Shown here in pieces: positions 1 to 9,957 of a stretch of DNA of 64,000 bases. The notes beneath the pieces are model-generated. The model searched no databases, was not told the DNA's origin, and saw only the letters and a list, made by a program, of their open reading frames with translations. Location of the stretch: the NCBI GenBank assembly GCA_028874335.1, contig JAPPJY010000078.1:114310-178309 (forward strand). The letters run 5' to 3'. How positions within the stretch are numbered: position 1 is the stretch's first letter; each line of letters begins with the position of its first letter. The position numbers and the translations under genes are program-made. This stretch comes from Gemmatimonadota bacterium (lineage in GTDB: Bacteria; Latescibacterota; UBA2968; GCA-2709665).

Positions 1-422
1 GTGCGGTCGCCCAACTCGCGCCTGAACATCCCGTGCGCGTCCAGGGCGGTCCTGTAGAACGCCCCGAAGTCGTTCTTCGGATAGACTTCCTTGCAGTGCT
101 CGCACCAGATCTTCCACGGCCTGGCGTCGTCGAATTCCCACCATTCGCGTCCCGATTTCGCTGGCGCCTCCTCCCCGCAGCCAGGGCAGTACGGCTGCTG
201 GCCCTTGTAGGTCACGCCCTCGTTCGTGTAGACGGTCCGCGGCAGCTCCTGGGCGGTCACCATTTCCCACAATGCTTCGTCCGTACAGCCCACCCACTCG
301 TCGGCTGCCCTAACCGCGCGTTCCTGCTGCTCGCGCGCCCATCCGTGTTTCGCTGCATTCGATACGGCGCTCGACCGCATCGCCGCGCTGACAAATCGGC
401 TTCGCGTTTTTCCGATCGACAT
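1..422 (-). CDS. Heparinase II/III-like protein, N-terminal part (runs off window)
   Basis: This frame was read by hand because the ORF track omits it. The reverse strand is open from an ATG at 422 to the window edge, about 140 codons. The visible part has a zinc-ribbon-like pair of cysteine motifs (CPGCGEEAP, then CEHCKEVYPKNDFG). Text of the type WxxxCxxCxxxxPxNDF is familiar from heparinase II/III-like polysaccharide lyases and relatives, where it precedes the alpha-toroid catalytic domain. That domain would lie outside the window. A GTG three codons upstream (431) is an alternative start; a GGGG tract precedes both. No signal peptide is obvious. Family assignment is tentative because only the N-terminus is seen. 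Confidence 0.6.
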   Translation of the reverse strand, partial: MSIGKTRSRFVSAAMRSSAVSNAAKHGWAREQQERAVRAADEWVGCTDEALWEMVTAQELPRTVYTNEGVTYKGQQPYCPGCGEEAPAKSGREWWEFDDARPWKIWCEHCKEVYPKNDFGAFYRTALDAHGMFRRELGDR

Positions 423-558
423 TCCGTTCACCCCTTTCCGTTCGTATGACAGATCCGCATATCAGGCCGGGTCCACGTTCCCCCATTTTGCCGAAACATC
501 CTGTCTTCCGCAACCCGTAAACCGCCCGGTGGGCGAACGTCAGGTCGCGGTATCGGCA

Positions 559-586
559 TTGTATTTTGTGCCTGAGAGTTTATATT
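559..586 (+). promoter_or_regulatory. Possible sigma70-like promoter for the Yip1-family gene
   Basis: A TTGTAT hexamer at 559-564 and TATATT at 581-586 are 16 bp apart, upstream of the gene at 659. The gene has a good GGAGGAG ribosome binding site just before its ATG. This is a consensus match only. Confidence 0.35.
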
Positions 587-658
587 ACCTGGGACGTCCG
601 CATTTCGTTTTGTAAGGGCAAGCTGAAGAAGTGAGGTCCACACTCGGAGGAGAAAACA

Positions 659-1396
659 ATGGAAGATTCCGCGGAGTCTCAGCAGGTGGAAAGTGGAGAG
701 GAGATGGGTATCGTCAGCAGGATGATCGGAGCGTTATTCTCACCCGGACGCACATTCGCCGCTGTAAACGCGCAGGTCGATCACCGGGACTGGTATCTCC
801 CGATGATCATCATCGTGGTTGTGGGCATGATTTCCGCGTACCAGCTCATGCCAGCCGCGCAGACGGCCGGTATGGAGGCCGTTCAGGAGCAGTTAGCGCA
901 AGATGAATCCCTTACGGAAGAGCAGCGGGCGCTGGCCCTGGAAAGCGCGCAGAAGATGATGGGACTGGGCGCCGTTGTCTTCGGGTCTCTTGGATCAGCC
1001 GTAACGATCTTTATCCAGGCGGTGATATTTTTCGTGCTCGCCAATTTCGTATTCGGCGGCGACGGCACGTTCAAGAAAACCCTGGCCGTTGTGAGCTACA
1101 GCTCCCTCGTGGTCATCCCCGCCGCCATCGTAACGTTGTTGCTTGCAGCGGCATGGGATTCAGCAACGGTGCAGGTTGGGCTAGGCCTGCTTGTGCCTGA
1201 ATCCATGAAAGGGAGTTTCGCGGACCACGCGCTTTCCATGATCACGGTCTTCGCCGTGTGGAAATACCTGCTGATCGCGGTGGGTCTGGGGGCTGTTGCG
1301 GGGATACGAACGAGGCTCGCGGGGATGGGGGTCTTCGGACTCTGGATCCTCTACGTCCTCGCCGCCGCCTTCGCACGGTCCGCTGTTACCGTTTGA
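659..1396 (+). CDS. Yip1-family (YIP1/DUF1282-like) integral membrane protein
   Basis: This 245-residue protein begins with a short acidic, Gln/Glu-rich cytoplasmic segment (about 1-20). The motif LFSPGRTFAAV (about 27-37), typical of bacterial Yip1-domain proteins, follows. About five hydrophobic segments come next (roughly 47-63, 100-131, 140-163, 195-213 and 220-240). The pattern SPxxTF followed by a Pro-containing TM1 and later paired TM segments matches the Yip1 fold. The bacterial members have no firmly established function. GGAGGAG lies 6 nt before the ATG. It stands alone between an outward-facing partial gene and an inward-facing toxin-like block, with a long hairpin downstream. Family confidence is good; function is unknown. 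Confidence 0.7.
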   Translation: MEDSAESQQVESGEEMGIVSRMIGALFSPGRTFAAVNAQVDHRDWYLPMIIIVVVGMISAYQLMPAAQTAGMEAVQEQLAQDESLTEEQRALALESAQKMMGLGAVVFGSLGSAVTIFIQAVIFFVLANFVFGGDGTFKKTLAVVSYSSLVVIPAAIVTLLLAAAWDSATVQVGLGLLVPESMKGSFADHALSMITVFAVWKYLLIAVGLGAVAGIRTRLAGMGVFGLWILYVLAAAFARSAVTV

Positions 1397-1413
1397 CGGT
1401 GGGGTACAGGTAT

Positions 1414-1486
1414 CACACAGAGACGCGGCCAGGTAGTTGAAAAGCTCGGAAATACAGTGAGCATTCAACAGTCTGGCCGCGCTGTG
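1414..1486. terminator. Long imperfect hairpin after the Yip1-family gene
   Basis: The outer arms ACACAG..CGCGGCCAG and CTGGCCGCGCTGTGT pair with only a 3-nt bulge. Inner arms (GTTGAA..GCTC with GAGC.TTCAAC) continue the stem. The structure lies between convergent genes and is followed on the + strand by TTTC and ATTCTTTCTTT. It could be a terminator or a palindromic repeat remnant. Confidence 0.5.
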
Positions 1487-1514
1487 TTTCTACGATTCTT
1501 TCTTTAAAATAGTT

Positions 1515-1532
1515 TCCGATTGCTCAATCGGA
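1515..1532. terminator. Short perfect hairpin downstream of the nucleotidyltransferase/Fic block
   Basis: TCCGATTG and CAATCGGA are perfect complements separated by CT. On the minus strand the stem is followed by AAACTATTTTAAAG, so it may end transcription of the block that stops at 1584. The T-run is weak. Confidence 0.4.
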
Positions 1533-1583
1533 CGTTACTGATCCCTGGCTTACATTAACAGTTCCACCAGGCTTACACGGTCG

Positions 1584-1898
1584 TCACGTCTGCTCATAGA
1601 CCGCCTCCGCTGAGTTGAGTATTTCGTTTCGAAGCAGCCAATTCGGGTTGCTCTCGACCCCCCTGAAGGTGTGAAGATCGACTCTTCTCCCGTAAATTTC
1701 CGACAGCTCATCCTGCATGGTGAGGAACTCCAGTCCCGGCGTCTTGCCAGGCTCGAACTCCACGATCACATCCACGTCGCTCTCGGCAGTGAAGTCGTCT
1801 CGGAGAACCGAACCGAAAAGTGCCAGCCGCTTGATCCCGTTCCGCTGGCAGAACGCGGCGATTTCATCTTTCGGAATGTCGATTCTTGCGTTCACCAA
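1584..1898 (-). CDS. Minimal nucleotidyltransferase (MNT/MntA-like)
   Basis: This 104-residue protein has the polymerase-beta superfamily signature GSVLRDDF...SDVDV at about 29-45 and a third acidic position in RRVDLHTF near residue 73. These give the three carboxylates used for metal-dependent NMP transfer. Length and motifs fit the minimal nucleotidyltransferases that usually pair with a HEPN (DUF86) toxin and AMPylate it. No HEPN gene is adjacent. Instead the gene lies 6 nt after a Fic-family gene and appears last in the same minus-strand block. Fic proteins are also AMP transferases, so an AMP-transfer module is a reasonable inference. The physiological target cannot be read from the sequence. 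Confidence 0.75.
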   Translation of the reverse strand: MVNARIDIPKDEIAAFCQRNGIKRLALFGSVLRDDFTAESDVDVIVEFEPGKTPGLEFLTMQDELSEIYGRRVDLHTFRGVESNPNWLLRNEILNSAEAVYEQT

Positions 1899-1904
1899 TT
1901 GCAG

Positions 1905-3074
1905 CTATCTCCCACTTGAAGGAACCCGAAACGGCCTAAGATTCAGCATCGTCTCTTTATTGGCGACGTAGCTATTCCCCTCACACCTGATCCAATGCTT
2001 ATCTACTAGCCATTGTAAATCCTTCGTCATATTGGATGGATTGTCCTCGTACAACGGACCTAAACTCTCAGCCGACAAGATAAGCGCCAATGCGCTTACT
2101 GCTTGATCGCTTTTTGATAGTTCCAGCAGCAGGTCGCGGCGTCGTTTGCCGTCGACAGTATCCTGTTTCGGGAAATGTTGATATACATGGTGCCGCCAAA
2201 CAATATCCAGATGCTGCTTCCAGATCATCTCCAATTGACCGTTAAGTCCGTCGAGGAATCCCTGCACGGCATAGTAGAGAAAGGGTACGATCTCTCCTCC
2301 GGATTGGCTGGTCCGCGCGAGTTGGCGCGCGTATTCGGCTCGTGTCGCGCTATAATGGCTACTCAACAGGTGACAGGCGGGTACCGGTATGCCCGCCTGC
2401 AACAAAATAGCGAGTTCCAGCAGTCTCGCTGTGCGACCGTTTCCGTCGCCAAACGGATGGATCCAGGCGACGTAGAGATGAGCTAAAACCGCCTTAATGA
2501 TTGCGAATGTAATCTCTTCGCCTTCGGGCACCTTGAATTCATCCCGTAGCCAGTGGCACAGCTTATCCGCCAGGTATTCGCAATCCTCTGCGGGCGCTCC
2601 TCGATACCGCCCTCCTACGCCCACGGAGTGGGTGCGAATCGTACCCGGAATGGAACCCTCTTGCTGATTGAGCTTGTCAAGAACAGCCCGATTTATCTCC
2701 GTAATCCATTCAATATCCAGGGGTTCGACCGACCCCTCGCGCATTCCCTCGATGGTGGCGTTGATCGCCTTTACGATGTTGTCGACCTCCTGCGCCAGAT
2801 ACTCGCGGGAGGGAGGCAGATCCAGTTCGCCATCCAAATGCCGCAACACATCATCTTCGGTCAGGGTATTTCCTTCAATTGCGGTGGTGGCATGGACGCC
2901 CTTGGCCAGATAAACCTTATACAGGTCCTCCGCCGAGTCATGTACCAGTGGCACCCTTGAGATGTGCTCGATCTTGGACGTACATTCACCCAGCTTCATC
3001 CAAAGCGTATAGGGGACGTCACGCAGATCGATCTGAAACGTGATCCAGGGATGGGTCTTTTCGTATTGCCTCAT
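1905..3074 (-). CDS. Fic-family protein (AMP/nucleotide transferase)
   Basis: The complete Fic active-site motif HPFGDGNGRTARL lies near residue 205. An N-terminal inhibitory helix motif TTAIEGNTL near residue 60 matches (S/T)xxxE(G/N), so this is a class II Fic protein held inactive by its own helix. The remaining ~150 C-terminal residues include a likely winged-helix segment (LLELSKSDQAVSALALIL...). Fic enzymes transfer AMP or another phosphate-containing moiety to a hydroxyl side chain of a target protein. The ATG at 3074 (MRQYEKTHPWITF) fits the family N-terminus better than the upstream start at 3104. The reading frame begins inside the 3' end of the preceding Fic gene, so the two are probably co-translated. 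Confidence 0.85.
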   Translation of the reverse strand: MRQYEKTHPWITFQIDLRDVPYTLWMKLGECTSKIEHISRVPLVHDSAEDLYKVYLAKGVHATTAIEGNTLTEDDVLRHLDGELDLPPSREYLAQEVDNIVKAINATIEGMREGSVEPLDIEWITEINRAVLDKLNQQEGSIPGTIRTHSVGVGGRYRGAPAEDCEYLADKLCHWLRDEFKVPEGEEITFAIIKAVLAHLYVAWIHPFGDGNGRTARLLELAILLQAGIPVPACHLLSSHYSATRAEYARQLARTSQSGGEIVPFLYYAVQGFLDGLNGQLEMIWKQHLDIVWRHHVYQHFPKQDTVDGKRRRDLLLELSKSDQAVSALALILSAESLGPLYEDNPSNMTKDLQWLVDKHWIRCEGNSYVANKETMLNLRPFRVPSSGR

Positions 3075-3975
3075 GGTTTGCCTGGTTGCGCAAATCGTGC
3101 GCATCGGTTGTTTTGCGTGTGGTCTCTTTCACAAAGAGCGCGATCTCTTTGTCTATGTCCTCAACGTCTTCGATATCTTCGCCTCGGGCGGCACGCAGAA
3201 GGTGTTTCAGTGTGTACTCGCAGCAGCCGGCAACATACGAGATGAATTCCGTCAGGTCTTCCGACTTGTCGGCCTGTACCAGCGATTCGATGTATCGGTT
3301 TCTTTCCTGGATGGGGACGATCGCTGCGGTGTAGTCGTGTTTGATCAGAATCATGTTCATCAGCAGCCGCGCCATGCGACCGTTCCCATCGTCGAACGGA
3401 TGAATTCGGACAAAGCGGTAGTGAAAGGTGGCGGCGATGACGATGGGATGTTCGCCCTGGCTCTCGGCCCTTCTGTACCAGTCGATGAGGTCTCCCATCG
3501 CAGGCTTGACCTGGTCGGGCGCTGTGAAATAGTAGATTTCGCCGGTTGACGTCCGGACGTTGTTGGGCTGAGTTTTGTAGTTGCCGATTGTTATGTGTCG
3601 TTTCCCGGGCCGTCCGTCGGGTGTCAGTGCGTCGACTTCATACGGCTCTTTCAATAATACCTTGTGAAGATTACGGATGAAGACCTCGTTGAGTTCTTCT
3701 TTGTTTTTGACCGCGTGTTCGATAGCCTTTACCGCTTCATTGTGACCCTCGATGTCCAGATGATCGCGCATCGACTTTCCGTGCGCGGTAAGTCCGTGGA
3801 GGATGAGACTTCGCGTCTCCCCGAGGGTCAGGCTGTTGCCTTCGATGGCATTTGAGTGATAGTTCGACTCGATGCGGAGCTTCTGTTCAATCCGCCCCAC
3901 CACATCTGAAGGCAGCGGCCTCAGTGCATCCAGTTCCGCTTTCAGCCGATCGATATTTTCGACAGCGTCGCCCAT
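3019..3975 (-). CDS. Fic-family protein, second paralogue
   Basis: This 318-residue protein carries HPFDDGNGRMARLL near residue 196, which satisfies HxFx(D/E)GNGR, and the inhibitory helix SNAIEGNSL near residue 40, so it is also class II. Its sequence differs enough from the downstream Fic gene that this is not a recent tandem duplication. It has a central GKRHITIGNY segment common to Fic-domain proteins. The ATG at 3975 (MGDAVENID) is preferred to the track start at 4026. The C-terminal ~18 codons overlap the start of the next Fic gene. The tail past residue 280 is charged and low in recognisable structure and may be slightly altered by that overlap. The target protein is unknown. Confidence 0.85.
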   Translation of the reverse strand: MGDAVENIDRLKAELDALRPLPSDVVGRIEQKLRIESNYHSNAIEGNSLTLGETRSLILHGLTAHGKSMRDHLDIEGHNEAVKAIEHAVKNKEELNEVFIRNLHKVLLKEPYEVDALTPDGRPGKRHITIGNYKTQPNNVRTSTGEIYYFTAPDQVKPAMGDLIDWYRRAESQGEHPIVIAATFHYRFVRIHPFDDGNGRMARLLMNMILIKHDYTAAIVPIQERNRYIESLVQADKSEDLTEFISYVAGCCEYTLKHLLRAARGEDIEDVEDIDKEIALFVKETTRKTTDAHDLRNQANHEAIRKDPSLDHVSDRSA

Positions 3976-4085
3976 GGTCTTTCTTCTTGATTCAATGACG
4001 TGCCCAACAGAATACTGTATCAGCAAGAGACAACTGACCGGTCTCGATGTCTTGCCGTCTGCTCGCAGGCCACGATACCGGCGAA

Positions 4086-4397
4086 TCAGACTCCATAAAC
4101 TTCGATACCTTCCTCGAGGGCGTTCTTGTAGATCAATCTGTCATTATCCTTGTGCTGTTCCAGGTCCCTTACGGTTGCCACGACGATATCAAATGGCACG
4201 CGTAAACCCTTAATCTCACGGTAGAGTTTCTGTGCGGTCCGGCGGCGGTGCACACCATCGGGCATGACGACGAGCAGGTCAATGTCGCTCTGCTCTCCCG
4301 GTTCATTCCTGGCCGCCGATCCGAAAAGCACGATTCGCAAGGGGTTTACGCGTTTTACGACCTCGCCGACGAGCCTGTCTATTGTCGAATCAGGCAT
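4086..4397 (-). CDS. Minimal nucleotidyltransferase (MNT-like), second copy
   Basis: This 103-residue protein has the motif LFGSAARNEPGEQSDIDLLVV at about 24-44 and a third acid in VPFDIVVA near residue 72, the complete catalytic set of the polymerase-beta superfamily. The C-terminal half (LIYKNALEEGIEVYG) is typical of free-standing nucleotidyltransferases that accompany HEPN proteins. The ATG at 4397 (MPDSTID) is more likely than the track start at 4469. It is the first gene of the minus-strand block MNT-Fic-Fic-MNT, about 110 bp before the first Fic gene. No HEPN partner is seen. It is distinct in sequence from the nucleotidyltransferase at 1584. Confidence 0.75.
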   Translation of the reverse strand: MPDSTIDRLVGEVVKRVNPLRIVLFGSAARNEPGEQSDIDLLVVMPDGVHRRRTAQKLYREIKGLRVPFDIVVATVRDLEQHKDNDRLIYKNALEEGIEVYGV

Positions 4398-4493
4398 GAG
4401 TCTCTTCTCTCGAGTGTGTGCGGGCTGATTTGTTTCTAAATGTATACGCAATGACGTGGAGAACGTCAAGGGGAAGGCAGATCGGAAGGGATT

Positions 4494-5246
4494 TCAGCGC
4501 CGTAGCCGGAAGCCCTGGGCGGTGAGGAATTCATCCAGTTCGGCGCGGGCGTGAAACTGTCCGGTGCGCCCTGCCATGACATTTGTCCATCGCTCGTCGC
4601 CCTCGTGCATCCCCTGCGAGGCATAGAACTCGACCATCGTCCTGTCGTATTCCTCCATGGCCAGTTGATGGGTTTCGTCGCACAGGTATCGCTCGCGATG
4701 AAGGACCGCGTCGAGGGGCAAGCGCGGTTTGACTTCCGGCGCCTGCGCCGGGTACCCGATGCAGAAGCCGGCCACGGCCACGACGTACGGGGGCAGGTCG
4801 AGCAACCGGCCCACCGATTTCGGGTTGTTCCGCATCGCGCCGATCATGCAGATGCCCAATCCCAGCGATTCCGCGGCGATCGCCACATTCTGCATCATGA
4901 GTGCCACGTCCACTGTCGCGATCATCAGCGCTTCCGCATAGTCCCCGTCAAACCGCTCCGCCTCGTGCATTTGGTTGGCCATCCTGTCCCGGTGCAGATC
5001 CGCGCAGAAGGCCAGAAACGCCGCGCTCTGGTGTATCTGCACCTGATCGGCGCACAGTTCGGCCAGTCGCTTCTTCCGCTTTGGATCGGCCACGTGAATG
5101 ACGGTGTAGGCCTGCACATTGCTGGACGTGCTCGCCTGCTGACCGCACCGGATCAGCGTTTCGAGCACACCGTCGGGTAACGGCCGGTTCCGGAACCTGC
5201 GGATACTTCTGTGAGAAAGCAGGAGGTCGATGGTAGGATTTGTCAT
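4494..5246 (-). CDS. Nitroreductase family oxidoreductase (NfsA/FRP-like)
   Basis: This 250-residue protein starts LLLSHRSIRRFRNRPLP, the FMN-phosphate-binding basic segment of nitroreductases. It continues with ASTSSNVQAYTVIHV and SLGLGICMIGAMRNNP, both conserved in the NfsA/flavin reductase P branch. The C-terminal extension with WTNVMAGRTGQFHARAELDEFLTAQGF matches the ~240-residue NfsA type rather than the shorter NfsB type. The expected activity is FMN-dependent, NAD(P)H-driven reduction of nitro compounds, quinones or flavins in the cytoplasm. It is a monocistronic-looking gene followed by only 24 bp to the nucleotidyltransferase block. Upstream lies a patch of CTGACGGCTGATAG-type repeats. 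The natural substrate is unknown. Confidence 0.8.
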   Translation of the reverse strand: MTNPTIDLLLSHRSIRRFRNRPLPDGVLETLIRCGQQASTSSNVQAYTVIHVADPKRKKRLAELCADQVQIHQSAAFLAFCADLHRDRMANQMHEAERFDGDYAEALMIATVDVALMMQNVAIAAESLGLGICMIGAMRNNPKSVGRLLDLPPYVVAVAGFCIGYPAQAPEVKPRLPLDAVLHRERYLCDETHQLAMEEYDRTMVEFYASQGMHEGDERWTNVMAGRTGQFHARAELDEFLTAQGFRLRR

Positions 5247-5274
5247 GTAGAAACCCTTGAAAGGTGAGAATTAA

Positions 5275-5325
5275 AGCAGCTATCAGCCGTCAGCCTTCAG
5301 CAGTCAGCTAAAGACGAAAGGCAAA
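5275..5325. repeat. Degenerate CTGACGGCTGATAG-type repeat patch, copy 1
   Basis: The + strand reads GCTATCAGCCGTCAGCCTTCAGCAGTCAGC followed by AAAGACGAAAGGC. The same short words, including the AAAGACGAAA tail, recur at 7308-7408. It lies between the nitroreductase start and the atp terminator. Confidence 0.6.
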
Positions 5326-5410
5326 TTCAAATACCAAATCAAAAGCAAAAACCCCTTTTCCCCAAATTCCCTGCCTACGGCGTGTTCCTTTTGAAGCGAC
5401 CAATAGGAAC

Positions 5411-5443
5411 AAAAAAAGTGGGTGGGTTTTGAAACCCACCCAC
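5411..5443 (-). terminator. Rho-independent terminator of the atp end of the energy locus
   Basis: GTGGGTGGGTTT and AAACCCACCCAC form a 12-bp stem with a minimal loop. On the minus strand it is followed by seven T residues. It lies about 40 bp after the atpC stop and is the strongest terminator seen at the end of the 28 kb minus-strand cluster. Confidence 0.9.
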
Positions 5444-5480
5444 GCTGTACCGCGGCTGAGGCCTTGTCGTCCAGGGCGCC

Positions 5481-5885
5481 CTATTGCGCCCCGATCCGCA
5501 GCCGGTTGATCGCCCGCGCCAGCGCCAGGTTCGCCCGCGCCTCGTCGATCTGCTGATCGCGTTTTTGCGTAAGCATTTCCCGCGCGCGTTCTCTGGCGGC
5601 TTCGGCTCGGTTTACGTCAATATCCTGCGCGAATTCCGCCGTCTCGGCCAGCACGGTGACGCGGTCACGCTGCACCTCCGCGAATCCGCCGCTGATTGCG
5701 ACCGACTTTGGTCCATTCTGCTGTTCGGAAAAGACGATCTCTCCAATATTGAGTGAGGCCAGCATCGGATGGTGTCCCGCCAGTACGCCAAACCCTCCCT
5801 CGGTTCCCGGGGCCCGCACTTGCTCCACCTCGCCCGAGAAAACCGTCTTCTCCGGCGTTACAATTTCAAGCTGAAACGTCGGCAT
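5481..5885 (-). CDS. atpC: ATP synthase F1 epsilon subunit
   Basis: This 134-residue protein begins MPTFQLEIVTPEKTVFSGEVEQV, the N-terminal beta-sandwich of epsilon subunits, and includes GGFGVLAGHHPMLASL, the family hallmark. The C-terminal ~50 residues form the two-helix region (RAREMLTQKRDQQID...ALARAINRL) that can inhibit ATP hydrolysis and contacts gamma and the c-ring. The ATG at 5885 was chosen because the track start at 6074 lies inside atpD and adds unrelated sequence. It is the last gene of the atp part of the locus, 14 nt after atpD, and is followed by a terminator. Confidence 0.95.
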   Translation of the reverse strand: MPTFQLEIVTPEKTVFSGEVEQVRAPGTEGGFGVLAGHHPMLASLNIGEIVFSEQQNGPKSVAISGGFAEVQRDRVTVLAETAEFAQDIDVNRAEAARERAREMLTQKRDQQIDEARANLALARAINRLRIGAQ

Positions 5886-5899
5886 CACGTTCCTGCGAT

Positions 5900-7408
<1,509 letters not shown>

Positions 7409-7476
7409 AAGCAGATGGCACGGAATCGACAGGGTCTCCGAAAACAGTCTGTCGCAAAATGCGACAGTAACCAGCG

Positions 7477-8328
7477 CTACGCCACGGCCTCGGCGCCGCC
7501 AATGATGTCCATCAATTCCAGGGTAATGGAGGACTGGCGCACCTTGTTCATCTCGCGCGTCAATTCTTCGATCAGGTCACCGGCATTTTTAGTTGCGTTA
7601 TCCATCGCCGCCATGCGCGCGGCCTGCTCTCCGGCATTGGACTCCAGAAGGGCGCGCCAGACCTGAAAATTCACGTGTCTCGGAACGAGCGTTTCAAGCA
7701 ATTGCGCCGGGTCCGGCTCAAAGATGTATTCGCCGGCGGCGCTTTCTTCGCCGGTTTCCCGGGGCACGATCGGCAGAAGCCGGTTGATTGCCGGCTCCTG
7801 GCGTCCGAGGGAGAGAAACTCGTTGTTGGCAATCCACACCTGGTCCACGTCGCCGGACATGAATCGACTCGTCAGGTCCCGCGCGATGGAAACGGCCTGG
7901 CCGAGATGCAGGTGGGCGAACACGTCCAGGTATTCCCGTCTGATCGTCAATCCGCGCTGTCGAAAAAAATCCCGCCCCTTCCTTCCAATTGCGACGAGCT
8001 CAACTTCACCCTGTGCTTCGAGTTCCGATAGCACCCTCCGGCAGATTCCGGCGTTGAACCCGCCGCACAGTCCGCGGTCCGCGGTCACAACCGCGACCGA
8101 GATTCTGCCGGATTCGCCCTGCCGGAACAGGGGATGCCGGTCCGCGTCTATACTTGCGGTAAGGCGTTGAAGAATACGGTCCAGTTGTTCGGCATAGGGC
8201 CGGGCAGCCAGAATCGCGTCCTGGGCTTTCCGCACCCTGGCCGCGGCCACGAGTTGCATGGCGTGGGTGACTTTCTGGATATTCTTGACGCCGGTCACCC
8301 GGTTTCGGAGTTGACGCAATGTCGCCAC
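7477..8328 (-). CDS. atpG: ATP synthase F1 gamma subunit
   Basis: This 283-residue rotor shaft subunit has the N-terminal helix LRQLRNRVTGVKNIQKVTHAMQLVAA and the C-terminal helix region MAAMDNATKNAGDLIEELTREMNKVRQSSIT, the two coiled-coil strands conserved in all gamma subunits. The central Rossmann-like part includes TADRGLCGGFN. The start is GTG at 8328. It couples c-ring rotation to conformational change in beta. It follows atpA by 19 nt. Confidence 0.96.
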   Translation of the reverse strand: MATLRQLRNRVTGVKNIQKVTHAMQLVAAARVRKAQDAILAARPYAEQLDRILQRLTASIDADRHPLFRQGESGRISVAVVTADRGLCGGFNAGICRRVLSELEAQGEVELVAIGRKGRDFFRQRGLTIRREYLDVFAHLHLGQAVSIARDLTSRFMSGDVDQVWIANNEFLSLGRQEPAINRLLPIVPRETGEESAAGEYIFEPDPAQLLETLVPRHVNFQVWRALLESNAGEQAARMAAMDNATKNAGDLIEELTREMNKVRQSSITLELMDIIGGAEAVA

Positions 8329-8347
8329 CGGCTACCCCTCCGTACGT

Positions 8348-9868
8348 CTACGCCGACGCCTGAAAGCCGCGCTTGACACGCTCGATGGCGGCATCGATGA
8401 CGCTTCGCGCCTCGTCGCTCAACTCTTCGGTATTCGAAATCTCGTCCACGACGTCCTGGTGGTGGTCGCGCATATAAGAAAGCACCTCGGCCTCGAATCG
8501 TCTGACGTCCTCCGTGGGCAGTTCATCGATGCTCGCGCCAACGGTCAGAGACACCACCTGCGCTCCGAGCGACATCGGCATGTACTGGTCCTGCTTGAGG
8601 ATTTCGATCAGCTTCTCGCCGCGGTTCAGCAGGTTGCGCGTGGCCGTATCCAGGTCCGATGCCCCGAACTGCGCGAAGGCCTGCACCTCGTTGTATCGCG
8701 CGATATCGCCGCTCAAAGTACCTGAAACCGCCCTCATGGCTCGGGTCTTCGCCGAGCTGACCCTGGAGACGGAAGCGCCGACGTCCATTGCCGGCCGGAT
8801 GCCCGAGTAGAACAATTCCGGCTTCAGCAGAATCTGCCCGTCCGTTATGGAAATGACGTTGGTCGGCACGAACGTGGATACGTCCCCTTCCAGGATCTCG
8901 ATGATGGGCAGCGCCGTGAGAGAGCCCCCGCCCTCTTCGTCGCTCAGTTTGCAGGCGCGTTCCAGAAGGCGCGAGTGCAGGTAGAACACGTCGCCGGGAT
9001 AGGCTTCCCGTCCGGGCGGCCGGCGCAGGACCAGGGCCATTTCACGGTATGCCCAGGCCTGCTTTGAGAGATCGTCGTACACGATCAGTGCGTGTTCGCC
9101 CTTGTCGCGGAAGTACTCGCCCATCGAGCAACCGGCATAGGGGGCCAGGAACTGGAGCGGCGCGGGGTCGCTGGCCGTGGCCGAAACCACGATGGTGTAC
9201 CCCAGGGCGCCGTTCGCCTCGAGCTCGGCGACGACCTTGGCCACGGACGACGCCTTTTGTCCGATGCCCACGTAGATACATTTGACGCCGCTGTCTTTCT
9301 GATTGATAATCGCATCCAGACCGATGGCCGTCTTCCCGGTCTGCCGATCGCCGATAATCAACTCGCGCTGTCCGCGTCCGATCGGCGTTGCGGCATCCAC
9401 CACCTTGATTCCGGTCTGCAGCGCCTCTTCCACCGGCTGGCGTTGAATCACTCCGGGCGCAATCCGTTCCACGGGCAGCGTCTGCGAAGTCTGAACCGGC
9501 CCTTTGCCATCCAGCGGCTCACCCAGGGGCGTAACCACGCGACCCAGCAATTCGTCTCCAACGGGCACCTCGACGACGCGTCCTGTCCGCTTGACCTGGT
9601 CGCCTTCCTTGATTGCCGTGTCGTCTCCGAAGAGGACGCACCCGACATTGTCTTCCTCCAGGTTGAACGCCATGCCCATGATGTTCTCGGGAAACGCCAC
9701 CAGTTCGCTGGCCTGCGCGTTGCCCAGACCGTGAACGCGCGCCACGCCGTCGCCCACCTGCAGCACGGTCCCGGTTTCGTAAACGTCAATGTCCCGTTCG
9801 GCCTCCAGAATCTGCTGTTTGAGAATATCGGAGACTTCATCGGGGCGAATCTGCAAGTTCATCGCCAT
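8348..9868 (-). CDS. atpA: ATP synthase F1 alpha subunit
   Basis: This 506-residue non-catalytic nucleotide-binding subunit has the P-loop [15 protein letters not shown] near residue 172 and the alpha signature [17 protein letters not shown] near 367. The N-terminal crown domain begins [16 protein letters not shown]. Length equals the family norm. The start is ATG at 9868, with a second ATG two codons later. It lies between atpH (89 bp upstream) and atpG in the standard order. The frame is intact. Confidence 0.97.
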   Translation of the reverse strand: MAMNLQIRPDEVSDILKQQILEAERDIDVYETGTVLQVGDGVARVHGLGNAQASELVAFPENIMGMAFNLEEDNVGCVLFGDDTAIKEGDQVKRTGRVVEVPVGDELLGRVVTPLGEPLDGKGPVQTSQTLPVERIAPGVIQRQPVEEALQTGIKVVDAATPIGRGQRELIIGDRQTGKTAIGLDAIINQKDSGVKCIYVGIGQKASSVAKVVAELEANGALGYTIVVSATASDPAPLQFLAPYAGCSMGEYFRDKGEHALIVYDDLSKQAWAYREMALVLRRPPGREAYPGDVFYLHSRLLERACKLSDEEGGGSLTALPIIEILEGDVSTFVPTNVISITDGQILLKPELFYSGIRPAMDVGASVSRVSSAKTRAMRAVSGTLSGDIARYNEVQAFAQFGASDLDTATRNLLNRGEKLIEILKQDQYMPMSLGAQVVSLTVGASIDELPTEDVRRFEAEVLSYMRDHHQDVVDEISNTEELSDEARSVIDAAIERVKRGFQASA

Positions 9869-9957
9869 AAGTGTCTACACCTCGGTTATCAGCCCGTTGG
9901 AAAAGTCCATCCTGTCTGTGGCCGGCTCGCATGAAGAGCAGCTTTTTCCGCGGTCTG

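Noticed and set aside
3019-3104. Fic gene overlap taken as evidence of a frameshifted single gene
   Set aside because: Each Fic protein has its own complete inhibitory helix and active-site motif in the correct order, so these are two genes rather than one broken gene.
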